64,000 nt of DNA from Pelodera strongyloides (taxonomy: Eukaryota; Nematoda; Chromadorea; Rhabditida; Rhabditidae), in the NCBI GenBank assembly GCA_036852015.1, contig JAANDG010000015.1, forward strand, positions 496,001 through 560,000, in the 5' to 3' direction. The position numbers and the translations under genes are program-made. The notes under the pieces were generated by a model, which was given only the letters and a program-made list of their open reading frames with translations, searched no databases and was not told the DNA's origin. Shown here piece by piece: positions 26,113-38,324 of the stretch; the first letter of the stretch is position 1, and every line of letters starts with the position of its first letter.

Positions 26113-27192
26113 ATGTCCTGGGCCGACCTCGTTAACAACAACCTGATTGGAACAGGCAATGTTTCCAAGGCCGCCATTTGTGGATTTGATGGCTCAATCT
26201 GGGGAAAGAGCGACAACTTCCAGGTATTTAAACAAAATGTTTCCCCTAAGTTCATCCTTGTGTACTTATATGCTTATGGTGATAAAATTGGTTCGCCCGA
26301 CCAGCCGTAGTTGGCACGCCTAATTGTGTTTTTAGAGTTAAGTAACTTGTTCGATAAAGTAAGAAGGAAATGTGCAGGAAAATGTGAATCTAAACCATCG
26401 TTTACGCAATGAACCATATTCGATCGTGCAATTCATGTAACGGGATTCATCATTTCAAATACATGCCTATTTGTCCGCAATTTTTTCACGCTTATACTTC
26501 GTTAGTTTTTTTTCTAAGTTGTTGCTTGCAGATCACCGCAGAAGAGGCTCAAGCTGCTGGTCGAGGATTTAATAACCCAGCCGGTCTCTTGGCGACTGGA
26601 CTCAAATTTGAAGGACAAAAATACTTCTGCCTGAACGTATGATCTCGTTTTTAGATACATTGTTGAGGAGTTAAGGAATACCAGGCGCTAAAACATGGAG
26701 TGCCCGTTTTGCATTATATCGCTTAAACTTGGGTCTATACCAATGCGTAGAGAAGGAAAACAACCAGACTTTTTTCGTAGTAGCAATGCCAAAAAATGTA
26801 GGAATGATTTATAAGAGGTTTTATTATCTTCCTATTCGCGTCCGCATTTCAGGCCGATGATGAACGAGTAATTGGAAAGAAGGGCGCTAATGGATTTTTC
26901 ATCTACAAAACTGGACAAGGTAAAGGCGGCAAAATATTTTTACGTCCCCATGATATCTACCAGATAGAAACAGATCATCGAGTTAACGTCATTTAAAGTT
27001 ATTAAAGTGTATATTCTATGGCTTGAAGTGTATTCACGCGACCATCCTCAAAGAAATCTTGCGATGCTTATGATTTGTCATGTAATTTTTTCAGCTGTGA
27101 TCATTTCAATCTATGAAGGAGGCGTCCAGCCTGAAGCATGCTCGACAACCACTGGAGCATTGGCTGACTACTTCAAGAGCATAAATTACTAG
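26113..27192 (+). CDS. Profilin, four exons, 126 residues
   Basis: Profilin binds monomeric actin, promotes nucleotide exchange and delivers actin to polyproline-containing elongation factors. Exons 26113-26223, 26532-26636, 26853-26919 and 27095-27192 (111, 105, 67 and 98 bases) join to 126 residues, the normal length. The N-terminus MSWADLVNNNLIGTGNVSKA and the segment DGSIWGKSDNF carry the conserved MSW start and the Trp of the polyproline-binding surface. The second half has DDERVIGKKGANGFFIYKT and the C-terminal helix GALADYFKSINY, both typical of nematode profilins. The acceptor atttcag ends five bases before the ATG. AATAAA is at 27562-27567. It looks like the C. elegans PFN-type proteins, but the paralogue cannot be fixed without an alignment. 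Confidence 0.95.
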
Positions 27193-27561
27193 AATGTTCA
27201 TCTCTGTAAATCTCAACCCCCCATGTTTTTCCTAAAGAACGTCCACGCCATACTATACGTGTTGTATCCTTTTGGTTAGAACTAGTCTCCTCCCGTTTAC
27301 AGTCCTATTATTAGTCTGCATTCGGCAAAAATCGAAGCAGTTGTGTTCGATAGTGTATTTGAAAACATATGTATTGTGGGTTTTTATTCTTTCTTCCACC
27401 AGATGTCTGTATTTCGAGGTCCGAGTTGTATTTCTTACTGTTGCAGGTGCACAATCCTCTGTTGCTTGATCTACTATTTTATTAGCCTTTAGTTACGAAT
27501 CGCAGATTCTCTAATAATTCATTGATGTTTGATACTGGTCACTACTCGTGCCTGGCACTTT

Positions 27562-27567
27562 AATAAA
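27562..27567 (+). promoter_or_regulatory. Polyadenylation signal AATAAA
   Basis: A canonical hexamer about 370 bases after the profilin stop codon. Confidence 0.65.
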
Positions 27568-28730
27568 AATTAGATGTGCCTATGGAAATTTGTGATTACG
27601 ACGATTCACATTGTTTTGTAATAATACAGTTCATCATAATACTTTCCAGTCCTATTTTGCCCTACCGGCAATTTACATGTCTTTTCTGGGCACTTTATGG
27701 AAACTCCACCAGTCGAAACACAAATTCACAAAAAAAAACGATTCATGATAGGAAAAACTGATTGAAACACTTCAGGATTAAAGAAAGGAACATACTACGC
27801 GCTAGACCATGTGGATTTGAAGAAAAATAAAAACGTTTTCGTGGCTTGCGGTTGTCACACATTTGAGGGTGTACATTCGTCCGATCAAATGCGTTGGATT
27901 CATTCAGAAGTCCGTTGACCAATCTTTGCGTCGTCTGAGAGAGCATTTTGCTTTACGGCTTTGCTTTTGCACCATGCTGAGATTTTTTATTTCAAACTCG
28001 GTCATTATTTTCCAGTAGATCGCATTCTTTCCATAGGGATAACGACATTATAAAAAGCACAAAGCATTAATTATCGGTTATCGTTTTCACGCGCAAATAC
28101 TAAATTTTGTCGCGCATCACATAAAATCAGGTCACAAAGTGGTCGAATTTATGAAAGCACTTAAGAACACAATTTTCTTAGGTACAAATTCAAGATGTCG
28201 TTATGGGAGGGTAATATATGATGACATGATAATTTGTGGCTGTCTGATGTATCTACAGTTCGTGCTACTGTGGGAGTCATTATAAATATTGGTTCTACAA
28301 TTTTTCTGTAAAGGAGGCCTACAGAAACATCCCGTTGGCAAAAGATGACTTTTCGTAACTGGTGATGAGTAACTTAGTCCACTTCAATATTCACAATTCT
28401 CTAGTTCTTACCATTAGATTATTAATAATGTTGACTGTCAGTACGACTAGCGTGTCGCAAACAAGTACAAGTCGAACTCTGAGAAATATTTGCCGCAGTT
28501 CGTCCAGAAAGTGAATACGGTACCCAGAACGGAAGAAGTTTGCCTGTAGAGTACCTATACCGATTGTTGTAACCGGATGGATATTTCGGACTCATGAAGA
28601 ATTATAACGGCGCCTGATTTTATTTTTTAGAGTTAGAAAGAGTACACTGTTGTTAATGTTGTATTTATACTTGGTGGTGCTCCCATCGGCCTTGCATTCC
28701 CTGGACTTCTTTTGGATCAGCCCCATAAGC

Positions 28731-29047
28731 TTAAAGGGATCGGTTCACCTTAAATTGTGTCTGTTTTGTTTCTTTATTTTCTATAAGGGATGATAAAAAT
28801 TTGGAATACAAAAAGTAGTGTTCTATTTCAATACTCACGGAGATATTAGGTGATAAAGTGGTGGATTGATCGGTCCAAAATGGCAAAGGGTGCTTGTCAT
28901 ACAAACAAGGCAGGACAATCACCTAATATCTCCGTGAGTATGGAAATAGAACATTACTTTTTGTATTCCAAATTTTTATTATCCCTTATAGAAAATAAAG
29001 AAACAAAAAAAAAACAGACACAATTTAAGGTGAACCGATCCCTTTAA
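28731..29047. mobile_element. Non-autonomous foldback/MITE-like element flanked by TTAA
   Basis: Two arms, 28731-28853 and 28919-29047, are inverted copies of each other over about 123 and 129 bases with only a few differences. The differences are mainly in an A-run and a few single bases. They are separated by a 65-base spacer. The outer ends read TTAA-AGGGATCGG and CCGATCCCT-TTAA, so the element is bounded by TTAA, or by TA if the boundary is moved one step inwards. There is no transposase frame; the 63-65-codon open frames inside are arm translations. The structure fits a MITE mobilised in trans by a TTAA-targeting (piggyBac-type) or TA-targeting (mariner-type) transposase. The high arm identity suggests recent insertion or gene conversion. 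Confidence 0.75.
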
Positions 29048-30867
29048 ACAGACAAACGTTATGTATCTATATATGTATGGTACTATTACACTATTACCAA
29101 TCATGAGCCGCGCTACAAACATAGGCCCAAACCTCTTTGTATAGATACAAATTGGCGTATATCCGTTGATTTTTCAAAAATGACAGAATATACGTATAAG
29201 GCCCATATTATCGCGGGATACGATTAGCCATAATAAAAAATACATGTACCTCATGATAACTGTTCGTTTCTCCGAGGCGATGCGGAACTAACTTTATCCC
29301 AAGTGCTTTCTTTTAATATGCGACATGTCCAATTTCTATCTAATTAGCATTGTTGTTATATTAAAGGGAAATTGTCCTGGAAAGGTGATCGAACACGCAA
29401 CGCTTCGACAGTAGTGCGATGCGTGCCCCAGTTGGTTGTCTCTCCCGCAATAGAAATAAGAGGACATTGGGAGATTGAGGATTAACTTCAGTTCCATAAA
29501 TCATATCATCTCCAATAGTCTATCAAAATTCCCCTTTGTCCTTCTTCTTATCTCGATTTCTGCCCTTTACTTAGTTTGCACTTATAAGTGCACGTATTGT
29601 CTGTGGTCTTGACTTGAATAATCCAGCTTCTGTGAATGGTGAACTAGAACATATTTTTGAGAAGATCTAGTTAATTTACTCCTTACATGGGTCTCTGGAA
29701 CCTCTTCAGCATGCACTTCGAGATTCAAGGCTGACCATAGTTTCTGCGCTGCATAGCTAAAACATTAGAACTACTAAGCCATAATTACTGTAGGTTTATA
29801 CTGACGAGAATTATGAATGTTGCCATCTGACCGACTTGCACATGCTGTATTCTGATAGACATGTCGATCACTAAACCTCGTGACTGACAATGAGTTGGCG
29901 TACTGAAAGTGCATTGGGATCATGGTTCTTCTCTCCTAGAGACACCAATGCGGTCAGCAGCTGAACACGTTGTCCTTTCGTTCCTCTTTTCTCTATCCCT
30001 TGGTTCGCAATCTCCCCTTTTCACATTCTCTATATCTCACTCTTGTTTCTCTCAATCTATAGACCCTCCAAACCTTTATCACAGGGGCCAACCAGAGCAG
30101 GCTTCACTCAGACGTTCCGCCTTTTATTTAAGCATTTTAGATAATCATCCATCGATATGAGTTCCCGCCCTTCCGTGTTCCAAAAATTTCAACAATGCAC
30201 TTCGCTCATACAATTATCATCGCAGTTATTTAATTACTAATAAGTATCTTGAGGATAGCTTCTCCATTTGGTCTGAGAAAGGCACAGTCAACCGTTCAAC
30301 CAAACAAACCTAAACGACCTAATTTGTTGTAGAATACTTCTCCGTACTACTATTGAGTGTCCCACTTAATTGAACGCAAACTTGTGTGCACGGATTGACA
30401 ATTTTATAAACTGAGAAGCATGTACGTTGTTTCTACGCTTTCACGTTTATTGGAAAAGCTTATAAGATTGTTTCGTTCAAGCTATGACTCTTGCCAAGTT
30501 GTGGCCTCGATGATCGTCATAGCTTTTATGTGTTTAATTTATCGGAAGATAAATCTATCATAACCAGAACACTTTAGCTTAAAGTATTGCTTTTCTTTTG
30601 GTTAATTCCAAACCGCATTCGTGACGCTATTAACATGGGCTAATACGATCTTGTAAAAACTTCTTGGTAACTTTTTGGTGATAGTTGTCACATCGAATGT
30701 TTGGAGCGCAGTAAACTCACAAAGTACTATGTGACAGTTCCATTCTAATATATGATCACCGGCGGTCACGGCCGTACGGCCTTACACACAAGAGAGAATT
30801 CATGTAAGAGCAAGAAAATCAAAAATATGAAGCATGAATACTAACAGCTTAAACAGGTGGGACAATT

Positions 30868-31149
30868 TTAAGAACTGCACATGAATTTTAAAATATTGTC
30901 CGCAGCTAATAGGAGCAACTCTCTAATTTTTTTAAATTCAGTGACGTGGATAAACTGGAGTTTGCGCCACAGTGGATGAGTTTTGTTATCATTAAAATAC
31001 ATAACGAACTGGTTGAAGTCAGATATGCGCTGGAGAAGATGCAATACAACGATTCTGAATGTTATTGTTTTTCTTTCGGGATAGAAATTGAAAAATTGTG
31101 CATTGGACTTTATAATGACGTTTTTCACTGATAATGACGTTTTTTGCAC
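30868..31149 (-). CDS. Uncertain ORF, 93 codons, possible distant array-family relic
   Basis: The frame contains PLWRKLQFIHVTEFKKIREL followed by LLLLAADNIL. This loosely resembles the core of the array family downstream (for example AWKLRSIEFVNVPF and a following helix), with Trp, basic residues, alternating hydrophobics and a Phe in similar positions. It is on the opposite strand to that array and I see no flanking exons with matching phases. It may be a relic or chance. Confidence 0.15.
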   Translation of the reverse strand: MQKTSLSVKNVIIKSNAQFFNFYPERKTITFRIVVLHLLQRISDFNQFVMYFNDNKTHPLWRKLQFIHVTEFKKIRELLLLAADNILKFMCSS

Positions 31150-31874
31150 ACAAATAATATTGAATCCAAATCAAATTTAGACGGTCCAATACCAGGAATT
31201 ATCCCCATATGCACATAATAAGCACAATGCGATGACTGAGCCACTCTCACATACTACCATCGTCCCTGTATTCATCATAGTCTTCTCTATATCGATGTTT
31301 GGATGTAAATTTGATTTCCGAAAAATATATACCTTGCCACTTCAACAGTGTATCTATCCATACCAGATCGCTAGAGTATCCATATAAGTTCGCGCGCTTT
31401 TTAGCTGTCTTCGCCTAAATTGCGCCAAATTCGAAGGGGCACTTGTGTAACAACAGTTTCCCTCAATGCACTCGCATTCAAACACAACCCCTTAGGTCAT
31501 TTGCACTCTAGTTCGACTATAAACTACAAATGTTTAGTACTCTTAAGGTCAGGCGTATAGGTGTAAACACAGCCTGAGGCAAATAGCCTCTAACGGTCTG
31601 GTCGGCTCCGACAGATCATTATCAACTAGCATTCAACAATTAACGTCTCAACTATGCATCACGACGTCTAATATTTTCTGAGATACAACACTTTTCTTCC
31701 TTTCCTTTGCAATATTAGCATTGTCACCTAGTGTGACTATAAACCTTTTACTTGCATTTCAAAATTTTCTGATTGTACTCGGACGTTCGCTCTTCTGTGT
31801 TCTGTTTTCTATGCCGGTTTTTTTGGACTTAGATGTACTTTAAAAAAAACATTATATAAAATACATATCATAGA

Positions 31875-33825
31875 ATGACCCACGGCGCCGGTGCTCCGCT
31901 GAAGAGTTTGGTGGCCCTTTCCACGGAGAAGGTTCTATTGAAGACTTCGGGGCAGGTATTCTTGCAAGGAGTCGCTTTTATGAAAGCCGCTGGACTGGCT
32001 CCTGATCGGTAGGAAATAATTCTTTAAGAATACGCAAACTACTTTCCTTTTAAGATTATTGTTTAAGCGTCTTCAAGTGCATAATTCTGTTCGCTTCAGG
32101 GTTTCGGTCATGATGACTCAAACGGGAAAGTATATCCTGCAATTTCACTCATTATGCGACGTCCGACCATTTGCAGTAAGTTTTTTTAATATATTTATAA
32201 ATCAAAGATTAGAAGTAACAACTATGTTATTAGATAATTAAGTGTAACAAACAAACAGACAAACAACCGTTTTACATCTTAAAACAACTACAGATAACAC
32301 TTTGTGGATTAATATTTTTATTCTTTTTTGTTTTCCTATCCGTATTAAGTTTTTTTTTTCTTCTCATCCGTGCGTTGTCTTTATGTAGTTATTAGTTGGA
32401 CCCACATAGTTAAAGTCTCTCTTGCAGATAGTATTGAAGTTTTTTCAATACTAATATTTTTTTCATTCCTGTTTGCCTGGTAATAACGATTTATATATAT
32501 TAAGGCGAACTACGCTACTTTCACACGAGTCCTTCGTGGTTTGGTCCATATTCGTGCCTGGAAACTGCGATCGATCGAATTCGTCAATGTCCCCTTCCAC
32601 GCCGTCGATATTCCGCAACTACAAAGATCCATTGAGGTAATTTTTCGTTTTTCAGAATGAAGCACTCGAGTTTTACTTGTATTTTAATGGAATTCCTCTG
32701 TTAGTCCACATGGCTGTCAAAATGCGTAAAATTGTTTTCATTCGTGAAAAATTCTGGTCATATTCTCTAGTTATTAGCCTTTTTGATGTTCCACTCTCAT
32801 TTTTACATTTTTGTTTCGGTTCCTTACGTGCTCTAACATTTTTTTTTTAGAAAATCGGAGTGGAGCTGGTTCTTCTCAGAAATTGTACATATCCAGGAAT
32901 CGCCCCCGGTGATGAGGCGGTCCGATTCTTGCAGGCCCTTAACAGGTATTTTTTTGTTTACATTGCAACAATTACGGCAGTTATCGAAAACAGAATATAC
33001 TACTAATGCTAACATATTGGGAGGACAGGATTTCTTTTGCTATGCACATTTTTCATTGTCAGTAAGTACTATTAAACTATTATAGTGTACCATAGTTTGT
33101 AGATAACTTGGCGATTGTCGCATTTCCTTTAGTTCTTCCAAGACTCTATTGTAAATAAATTGAAACAAATAATCAAATCAAAGAATAAAATAACGGAATT
33201 GCAAAATAAGGATTGAAAAATGCAATTAGAACAAATAGAAAAAACACTAATTGTAAGCATCTGCAGCAATATGATTAATAAGGATAGCGAAAGTTCAGTG
33301 ATCATATCGAATTGTATCAATTTCAGAGGCCGTAATGCAATGGTGTGCGAATATGGTGACGATCGCTTGAAGTCACGAATCCGGTACGAAGACCAAGCAG
33401 CAGCTGAACGAGCGGCACCAGCGCAACTTTTCCAACAAAATCAAAATCCGTATGTTTACCTTACAATAATAACAATGTGTCCCTTATTCAGATATTAATA
33501 TGGTGCTCTTTGGAAGGGGATATCAAAATATAATGAAAGATACGAAATGGAGGTCTATGAGTTTTTTCCTGACCGACTTGAAAGGGGGACTTCAAGCGAC
33601 CGGCGAAAAAAAGCGTCCGATTCTGATATTCGGCGTTTTAGTGACAATGCCATCGTGGGTGGTATGCACCTTCTCGACGACTCTCCCAATAGGGACGACA
33701 GTGATGGCGATGGCGACGAATCTCCCGATCGGATGCTGGAACGGCGTCCCATCAGAGCAATGAGTCCGCTTAACCAGGATGATATGGAAGAAAACTTCCG
33801 AGACGCTGCAATGGACATGGATTGA
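31875..33825 (+). CDS. Array family gene 1: single-domain protein with acidic tail
   Basis: Six exons: 31875-32008, 32100-32175, 32505-32636, 32851-32945, 33327-33449, 33540-33825. They join in frame to 281 residues. Residues 1-186 form one copy of the domain shared along the array. Its landmarks are an N-terminal helix (LKSLVALSTEKVLLKTSG), GLAPDR, VSVMMTQTGKYILQFHS, the core AWKLRSIEFVNVPF, LVLLRNCTYPGIA and a C-terminal charged helix (YGDDRLKSRIRYEDQ). The core alternates hydrophobics as in a leucine-rich-repeat-like strand-helix unit. Residues 187-281 are unique to this copy, rich in Asp, Arg and Ser, and probably disordered. I do not recognise the family; F-box-associated nematode families are a possible but unproven comparison. 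There is no signal peptide or membrane segment. AG falls one base before the ATG, suggesting trans-splicing. The last intron uses a weak acceptor (aatgaaag), so the tail exon is less certain. Confidence 0.75.
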
Positions 33826-34800
33826 TTGCACCTGTGTTGTGGTTGATCTCTGTTTAGCTTTGCCTAACTGCTCACAGTAACATCGTGTCTCCTTAAGTAT
33901 CATTCAAGGATTACCTCGTCATAACTTACTCACCGTGGTCTGCATAACCAACAATCTGTGCATACGTCAGATCTCGATCTGTAATTTTGTTTAACTGCTT
34001 GTAAAAATTAGGCATTCGAATACCAAGACCAAGTGCTTTCTGTGTTATAGGTTCACGCTGTGTTAAGCTCTATTCTTTCGTATTTATCTATGTATCGATT
34101 GTTGTCTCTCCTTGTTCTTCCCTTATCGGGTTATAGTTTCTTGTGAATGTGTTTTCTAAGACACACATTCCATGCAGCTCTATTTATGTGGCTAATTTCA
34201 TCCAACTAATTTTCTTTTATGCTTTAGGTAACATTTTCTGTACTATTGGTGTAAAACTTAGGGTAATTAGCTATTTCACTCCACGAATTTGTTTAATTAA
34301 TATTGACTAATGCCATTGTTCTTATACTAATTTGATTATTTTTTCTTACAAAGTAGTTTTGTCAGCACACAACTATGTGTTTTTCCTGGTAGCTGGGATG
34401 ATTTTTCTTTACTATGACTTCGGAAACGTTCTTATCGATTAACAGTGCGCTTCTTCTGCATTCCTATTATTTAGCTTAATTGTTTTAAGTATTTTTTGTA
34501 ATTGTAATTACTAACCATCAGGCTTCGCACCACACTCATTCTGTGCAGTTGCCTCTCACTTGTTCTCAAACATCATAGGACACGGATACACTAATATAAG
34601 TTTCCAATTTATCTTATACTATGATGACCTCTAAACAATCAAAGGATTTGACATGCAAATATAAATTAACACACTACTGATCCACTCACATTTGTTTCCT
34701 TGACCTACAACCTGTATGATTGATGCATATACACTCATTATTCTCAATTTCATTGTTTTCGTGCCTCTAGTTTTGTTTACTCGTTGCTACGAATAAAGTC
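33826..34800 (+). other. Conserved 3' flank/UTR of array unit 1
   Basis: No coding exon. Blocks recur after the other family genes: aggcattcgaataccaagac here, and gcattcggaaaccaaggca at about 40870 and gcattcggaaaccaagacca at about 51825. The block ends at AATAAA (34792-34797), and a similar end motif (ccgatatttgt or cgatatttgtgg) recurs after units 2 and 4. It is probably a long 3' UTR, duplicated with the gene. Confidence 0.55.
34792..34797 (+). promoter_or_regulatory. Polyadenylation signal AATAAA, unit 1
   Basis: Lies at the 3' end of the flank block shared by the four family genes. Equivalent signals follow the other copies. Confidence 0.6.
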
Positions 34801-35143
34801 TACTCTACATTATATCTGGTGTCCGATATTTGTAGCGTCCTAGCGCTTGGCAGAGACATATCTACTTAAACTGAAAGATATAGACACAATAAATATCCTC
34901 TCGGCTGCTCCACAGGCATGAGCATTCCTGTCTCAATTCTGGTTCAACTTCGCGTGTTATGGTATTTTACTGCAAAATCAATTATTTGATAGTTGCGTGG
35001 ATAAACACTTTGATTTGCCAGTAACAGCTGTTTCCCTCCGCTCGCTGCACCCTCAAAAAACTTCCATTGAATTTCATATATTGACACTTTCTTTAATAAG
35101 TGTTCGACAAAGCTTTGTTTATTTTGTTGCTCTGCTTTTCAGA

Positions 35144-36965
35144 ATGAACACATCAGAAATCTTCCGTAGTCCGTATTTCTGCTATGCTCTGGTACCACTT
35201 GGACTTTATTCAGTTTACAAACTGGTAAATGTTTGTATTCCTGGGCCTCAAAGAAAAGGGAAACTCGAATTCAGGGACAGGACTGTTTTGATCACAGGTA
35301 TTCAGCAGCGAACAAATTACCACGCTCATTTAACTCATCATAGTGTTTTATGTAAATAATCCGAACCAGGCGGATGCAGCTTGAAACTCTGCATAATCTT
35401 TAAATTTAAAACGTAAAATATTTGTTCGCATTACTTCTTTTAATGTGCACACGATTAGGCAAATGTGTGGCGAACGTAGGATTCTTTCCAGACAAGTTAC
35501 TTAGGTGCATCAACCGGCCTTGGCAAAGCAATTGCCCTGGAACTTTACAAAAAAGGCGCTAAGCTGATCCTAACTGCTCGTTCTGTGGACAAGCTGAAGG
35601 AACTTTGCGATGAACTAGAAAAGAGTGGAGTAAAGAACCCACACAAACCCGTGTACAGGTGGGATACTTATAGTAAATTGAGTGATCCGTTGGATATGTT
35701 GAATGAGTTGCATGTCGTTTGTCTGTCGACGAATTGTTTGCTTTCTCAATAAGTGCTTGTAGATTCTTGGATATCTGTGATCCAAAAGATGTGGAAGGTC
35801 TGGTAAAGATGTCGATTGATGGAAAGCACATTGATGTTCTGATTAACAATGCTGGATTATCAAACCGAGGTCCCATTTCTGATACATCAATGGATGTGCA
35901 TAGGCAGATCATGGAGGTTAGCTAGTGTCTCACAGGTTATCTCTGTATATATATATATATATGTCAGTTAGGCTTAACTAGCCAGGGAAACACCTCCAGC
36001 TTAACGACGCAAAATTAACGCAGCTAAGAACTTTAATACACATGCCTGGCAATTTTCTTGGAAAATATACTTGTATTTATCTTTCTTTCGTGAAAAAAAA
36101 AATCAAATGCATCACTTCCATTTTTACATCAACCAGCCTATGTTTTATTACTCTTTGAAAGTTAATACACCTTAGGTGAATTACTTTGGTCATCTGAATG
36201 TGACAAAGACTCTCTTGCCCTATCTCGACGCAGAAGGTGCAATTATTTCAACCAGCAGTGTACAGGGACGAGTGTCAATTCCATTCCGGTCTGCATATGC
36301 TGCAAGCAAGCATGCCTTACAGGTAACCTGTTTTATTATGTGCGTGTGTGTGAAATCTGAAACTGTAGCCCAATGAGTTTGCAGCTGCAAGCAGTTGTAG
36401 ACCACTGAAAATCAACTTTAAAAAGTTTCTTGAGACTTATCCTATTCAGGCATTCTTCGATGCTCTCCGTTGTGAAGTTTTCCCCCTTCATGTGATGGTT
36501 GTTTCCTTGGGATACGTTAACACAGGATTTGGCGCCAAGGTACGTTATACCGTTCTCATACATACGCCCGTTATAAAACTTAGGATATTACCTCCCGGTG
36601 ATTTAGGCTTTGGATGTTTCTGGCAAGCCTGTGTGTAAAGAGGACGAAAACCAACTGAAAGGCTACACTCCAGAGTATGCAGCAAAGGAGATTGTGCGAA
36701 GGGCTGAGAGGTATTTTCTCCAATTATTTAGCATGTATTTACTCGATCACCACTGTTAAAAGAAAATTTCGTGTTTAATCCGAACCCAGAAGGATTAAAG
36801 TTTAAAGTATTAAGAAGTACTTGGTTTAGGAGAGAGACTGATGTTGTACTCGCTCCCCTCGCGCACAGAATTGCTCTCTACCTCCGCTTGATCAGCCCTA
36901 ACCTTTTCTTCTACTTTCTCTACAAAAGAGGGCTCAAGGATGAGTATGGAAAGAGAAAACAATGA
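35144..36965 (+). CDS. Short-chain dehydrogenase/reductase, DHRS7B-like, membrane-anchored
   Basis: Seven exons: 35144-35297, 35505-35658, 35763-35916, 36176-36322, 36450-36539, 36607-36710, 36830-36965. They join to 312 residues. This is a classical SDR: the cofactor motif TGASTGLG at 51-58, NNAG at 131-134, catalytic Asn156 (NYFG), Ser182 (SSVQG), Tyr195 and Lys199 (YAASK). An N-terminal hydrophobic segment (about residues 11-31) could anchor it to the endoplasmic reticulum. The blocks [37 protein letters not shown] and the C-terminal [15 protein letters not shown] follow the DHRS7/DHRS7B pattern. The usual Pro-Gly after the active site is Leu-Gly here (SLGYVNT). All catalytic residues are present, so it should be an NAD(P)(H)-dependent oxidoreductase; the substrate is unknown. 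The acceptor tttcag stands one base before the ATG. AATAAA is at 36988-36993. Its broken copies follow each of the other three family genes. Confidence 0.93.
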
Positions 36966-36987
36966 TGATAACCAAATGTGCATCGAT

Positions 36988-36993
36988 AATAAA
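36988..36993 (+). promoter_or_regulatory. Polyadenylation signal AATAAA of the SDR gene
   Basis: Lies 23 bases after the SDR stop codon. The signal and its surroundings (aaatgtgcatc-ataaac) are recognisable in the unit 2 copy at about 42914-42940. Confidence 0.8.
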
Positions 36994-38324
36994 CCCTTGT
37001 TCTTGTTCACCTAGTCGCTTATCTTTTCTTCGGACGCCCCTTTGATTCCAAAAATTATGAACCACGATCGAAGACTTCTCAGGAAGGGCATGTGATTTAC
37101 AAACATTTGCAGTATCCCGCTGATTTTTCTTTTTTTTTTCATTCACTTCATTTTTCCATAAAAGTTGTATAATCTGTATAAATTTGTACACTTTATGTTG
37201 GAAAATATTGATTTTTTTGTGCTAATCATTTTCGAAATAGACATCACTACAACGTCCCATCCACCATACACATACATAATAGTGGTTATTTCTTCGGAAA
37301 ATCGCGTATTATGCATACAATGTTATGGCAAAAGAACGAGCGAATGAATAAGAGATATATATCAATTGAGGTTTCTTCACAGTCGTAAGATATATTCACT
37401 ACAATAGTATACATTGGTTTGTATTAGCGAAACATAGTGTGGAAAATCACCAGAGAAATACACCGTCGAGCAGTGACACGTATCTTAGATGGTCCTCATA
37501 TTCTCGTTGTGAATTGTGGCAGCGTCTTACTTGCAGATTTAGCACCCGACACCTAGAATATCTTCTGGACCACCTGATTTGCCCGGAAAAATAAATCAGC
37601 TTTTCGGTACATCGAAACGGAGGTTGACTGAAAATACAGCTTTTTCCATATCGGTAGTTGGCCTGGAGAGACATTCCGATAACCTCTGATATAGGCGGCG
37701 GCAAGCTCCATAGAGTAGCGATCACCACTGGGCATTTGAGCGTTCTTACATCATCGTCTGCTCCTTCTCTCCCTTTCTCTACATCTCTCTCGCTCCCTCT
37801 CTCTCCCTCCCTCTCTCTCTCCCCCCTCTCTCTCTCTCCCTCTCTCGCCATGTACCATTTTTTTTGTTGTATTTTGCAGATTGAGATCTGTCATTGTTCA
37901 TCATTTTTTTCCTCCTCGTATGTGTTTTACTTTTTATTGCCAGATATTATACTTAATATTGAAATTTTTCACTGCATATATGAAGGAAAGAGGGATACTA
38001 TGCTAGTGACGTTTGCCGATCTGTAATTTTAATAAAAATGAAAGATAAATATTTTGTCTTGTCCTTATGCGTTCTTTGGATTGGGCACCACGTGCCTGCT
38101 GTTCTATTATATTCTTTGATGTTTCACTGAGTGAGCTCTCCTTCGTTTCAAAGATTTTCCAGTCATTCTTTTACTTTATTTGTTTTTCAAAAAGTAATGA
38201 TCTACACGTTCATCACATTATCGACTTTCTTTCGTTCTTATTTTTCTTTAAAATTAATATTAACACGTGGTCATCGGTTTTTGGACTGTCTCGATACTAC
38301 ACACTGCACTGTGCAACTATAGGA
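36994..38324. other. Intergenic region between SDR and array gene 2
   Basis: Contains a pyrimidine-rich CT tract at 37760-37848. The block around it (about 37725-37900: cattt-gcgttc-tacatcatcgtctgct, then CT tract, then catgtaccatttttt) recurs at about 47922-48075 upstream of array gene 4. Minus-strand open frames across both blocks are largely made by the simple repeat. No coding exon is seen. Confidence 0.5.
37760..37848. repeat. CT-rich simple-sequence tract
   Basis: An imperfect (CT)n/(CCCT)n pyrimidine run of about 90 bases on the plus strand. A shorter, more degenerate version sits in the homologous block at about 47965-48000. Confidence 0.85.

Larger units (their letters stand above)
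27568..31874. other. Intergenic region with a foldback element
   Basis: Outside the inverted-repeat element at 28731-29047 I see no convincing gene. A minus-strand B-box-like segment (GTGTTCGATCACC) at about 29382-29396 suggests a decayed tRNA or SINE. A minus-strand ORF at 30868-31149 is listed separately. The 5' flank of the first family gene ends the region. Confidence 0.45.

Noticed and set aside
37447..37851. Minus-strand ORF of 134 codons rich in Arg-Glu-Gly
   Set aside because: Its composition comes from the CT simple-sequence tract read on the opposite strand; no splice partner or motif.
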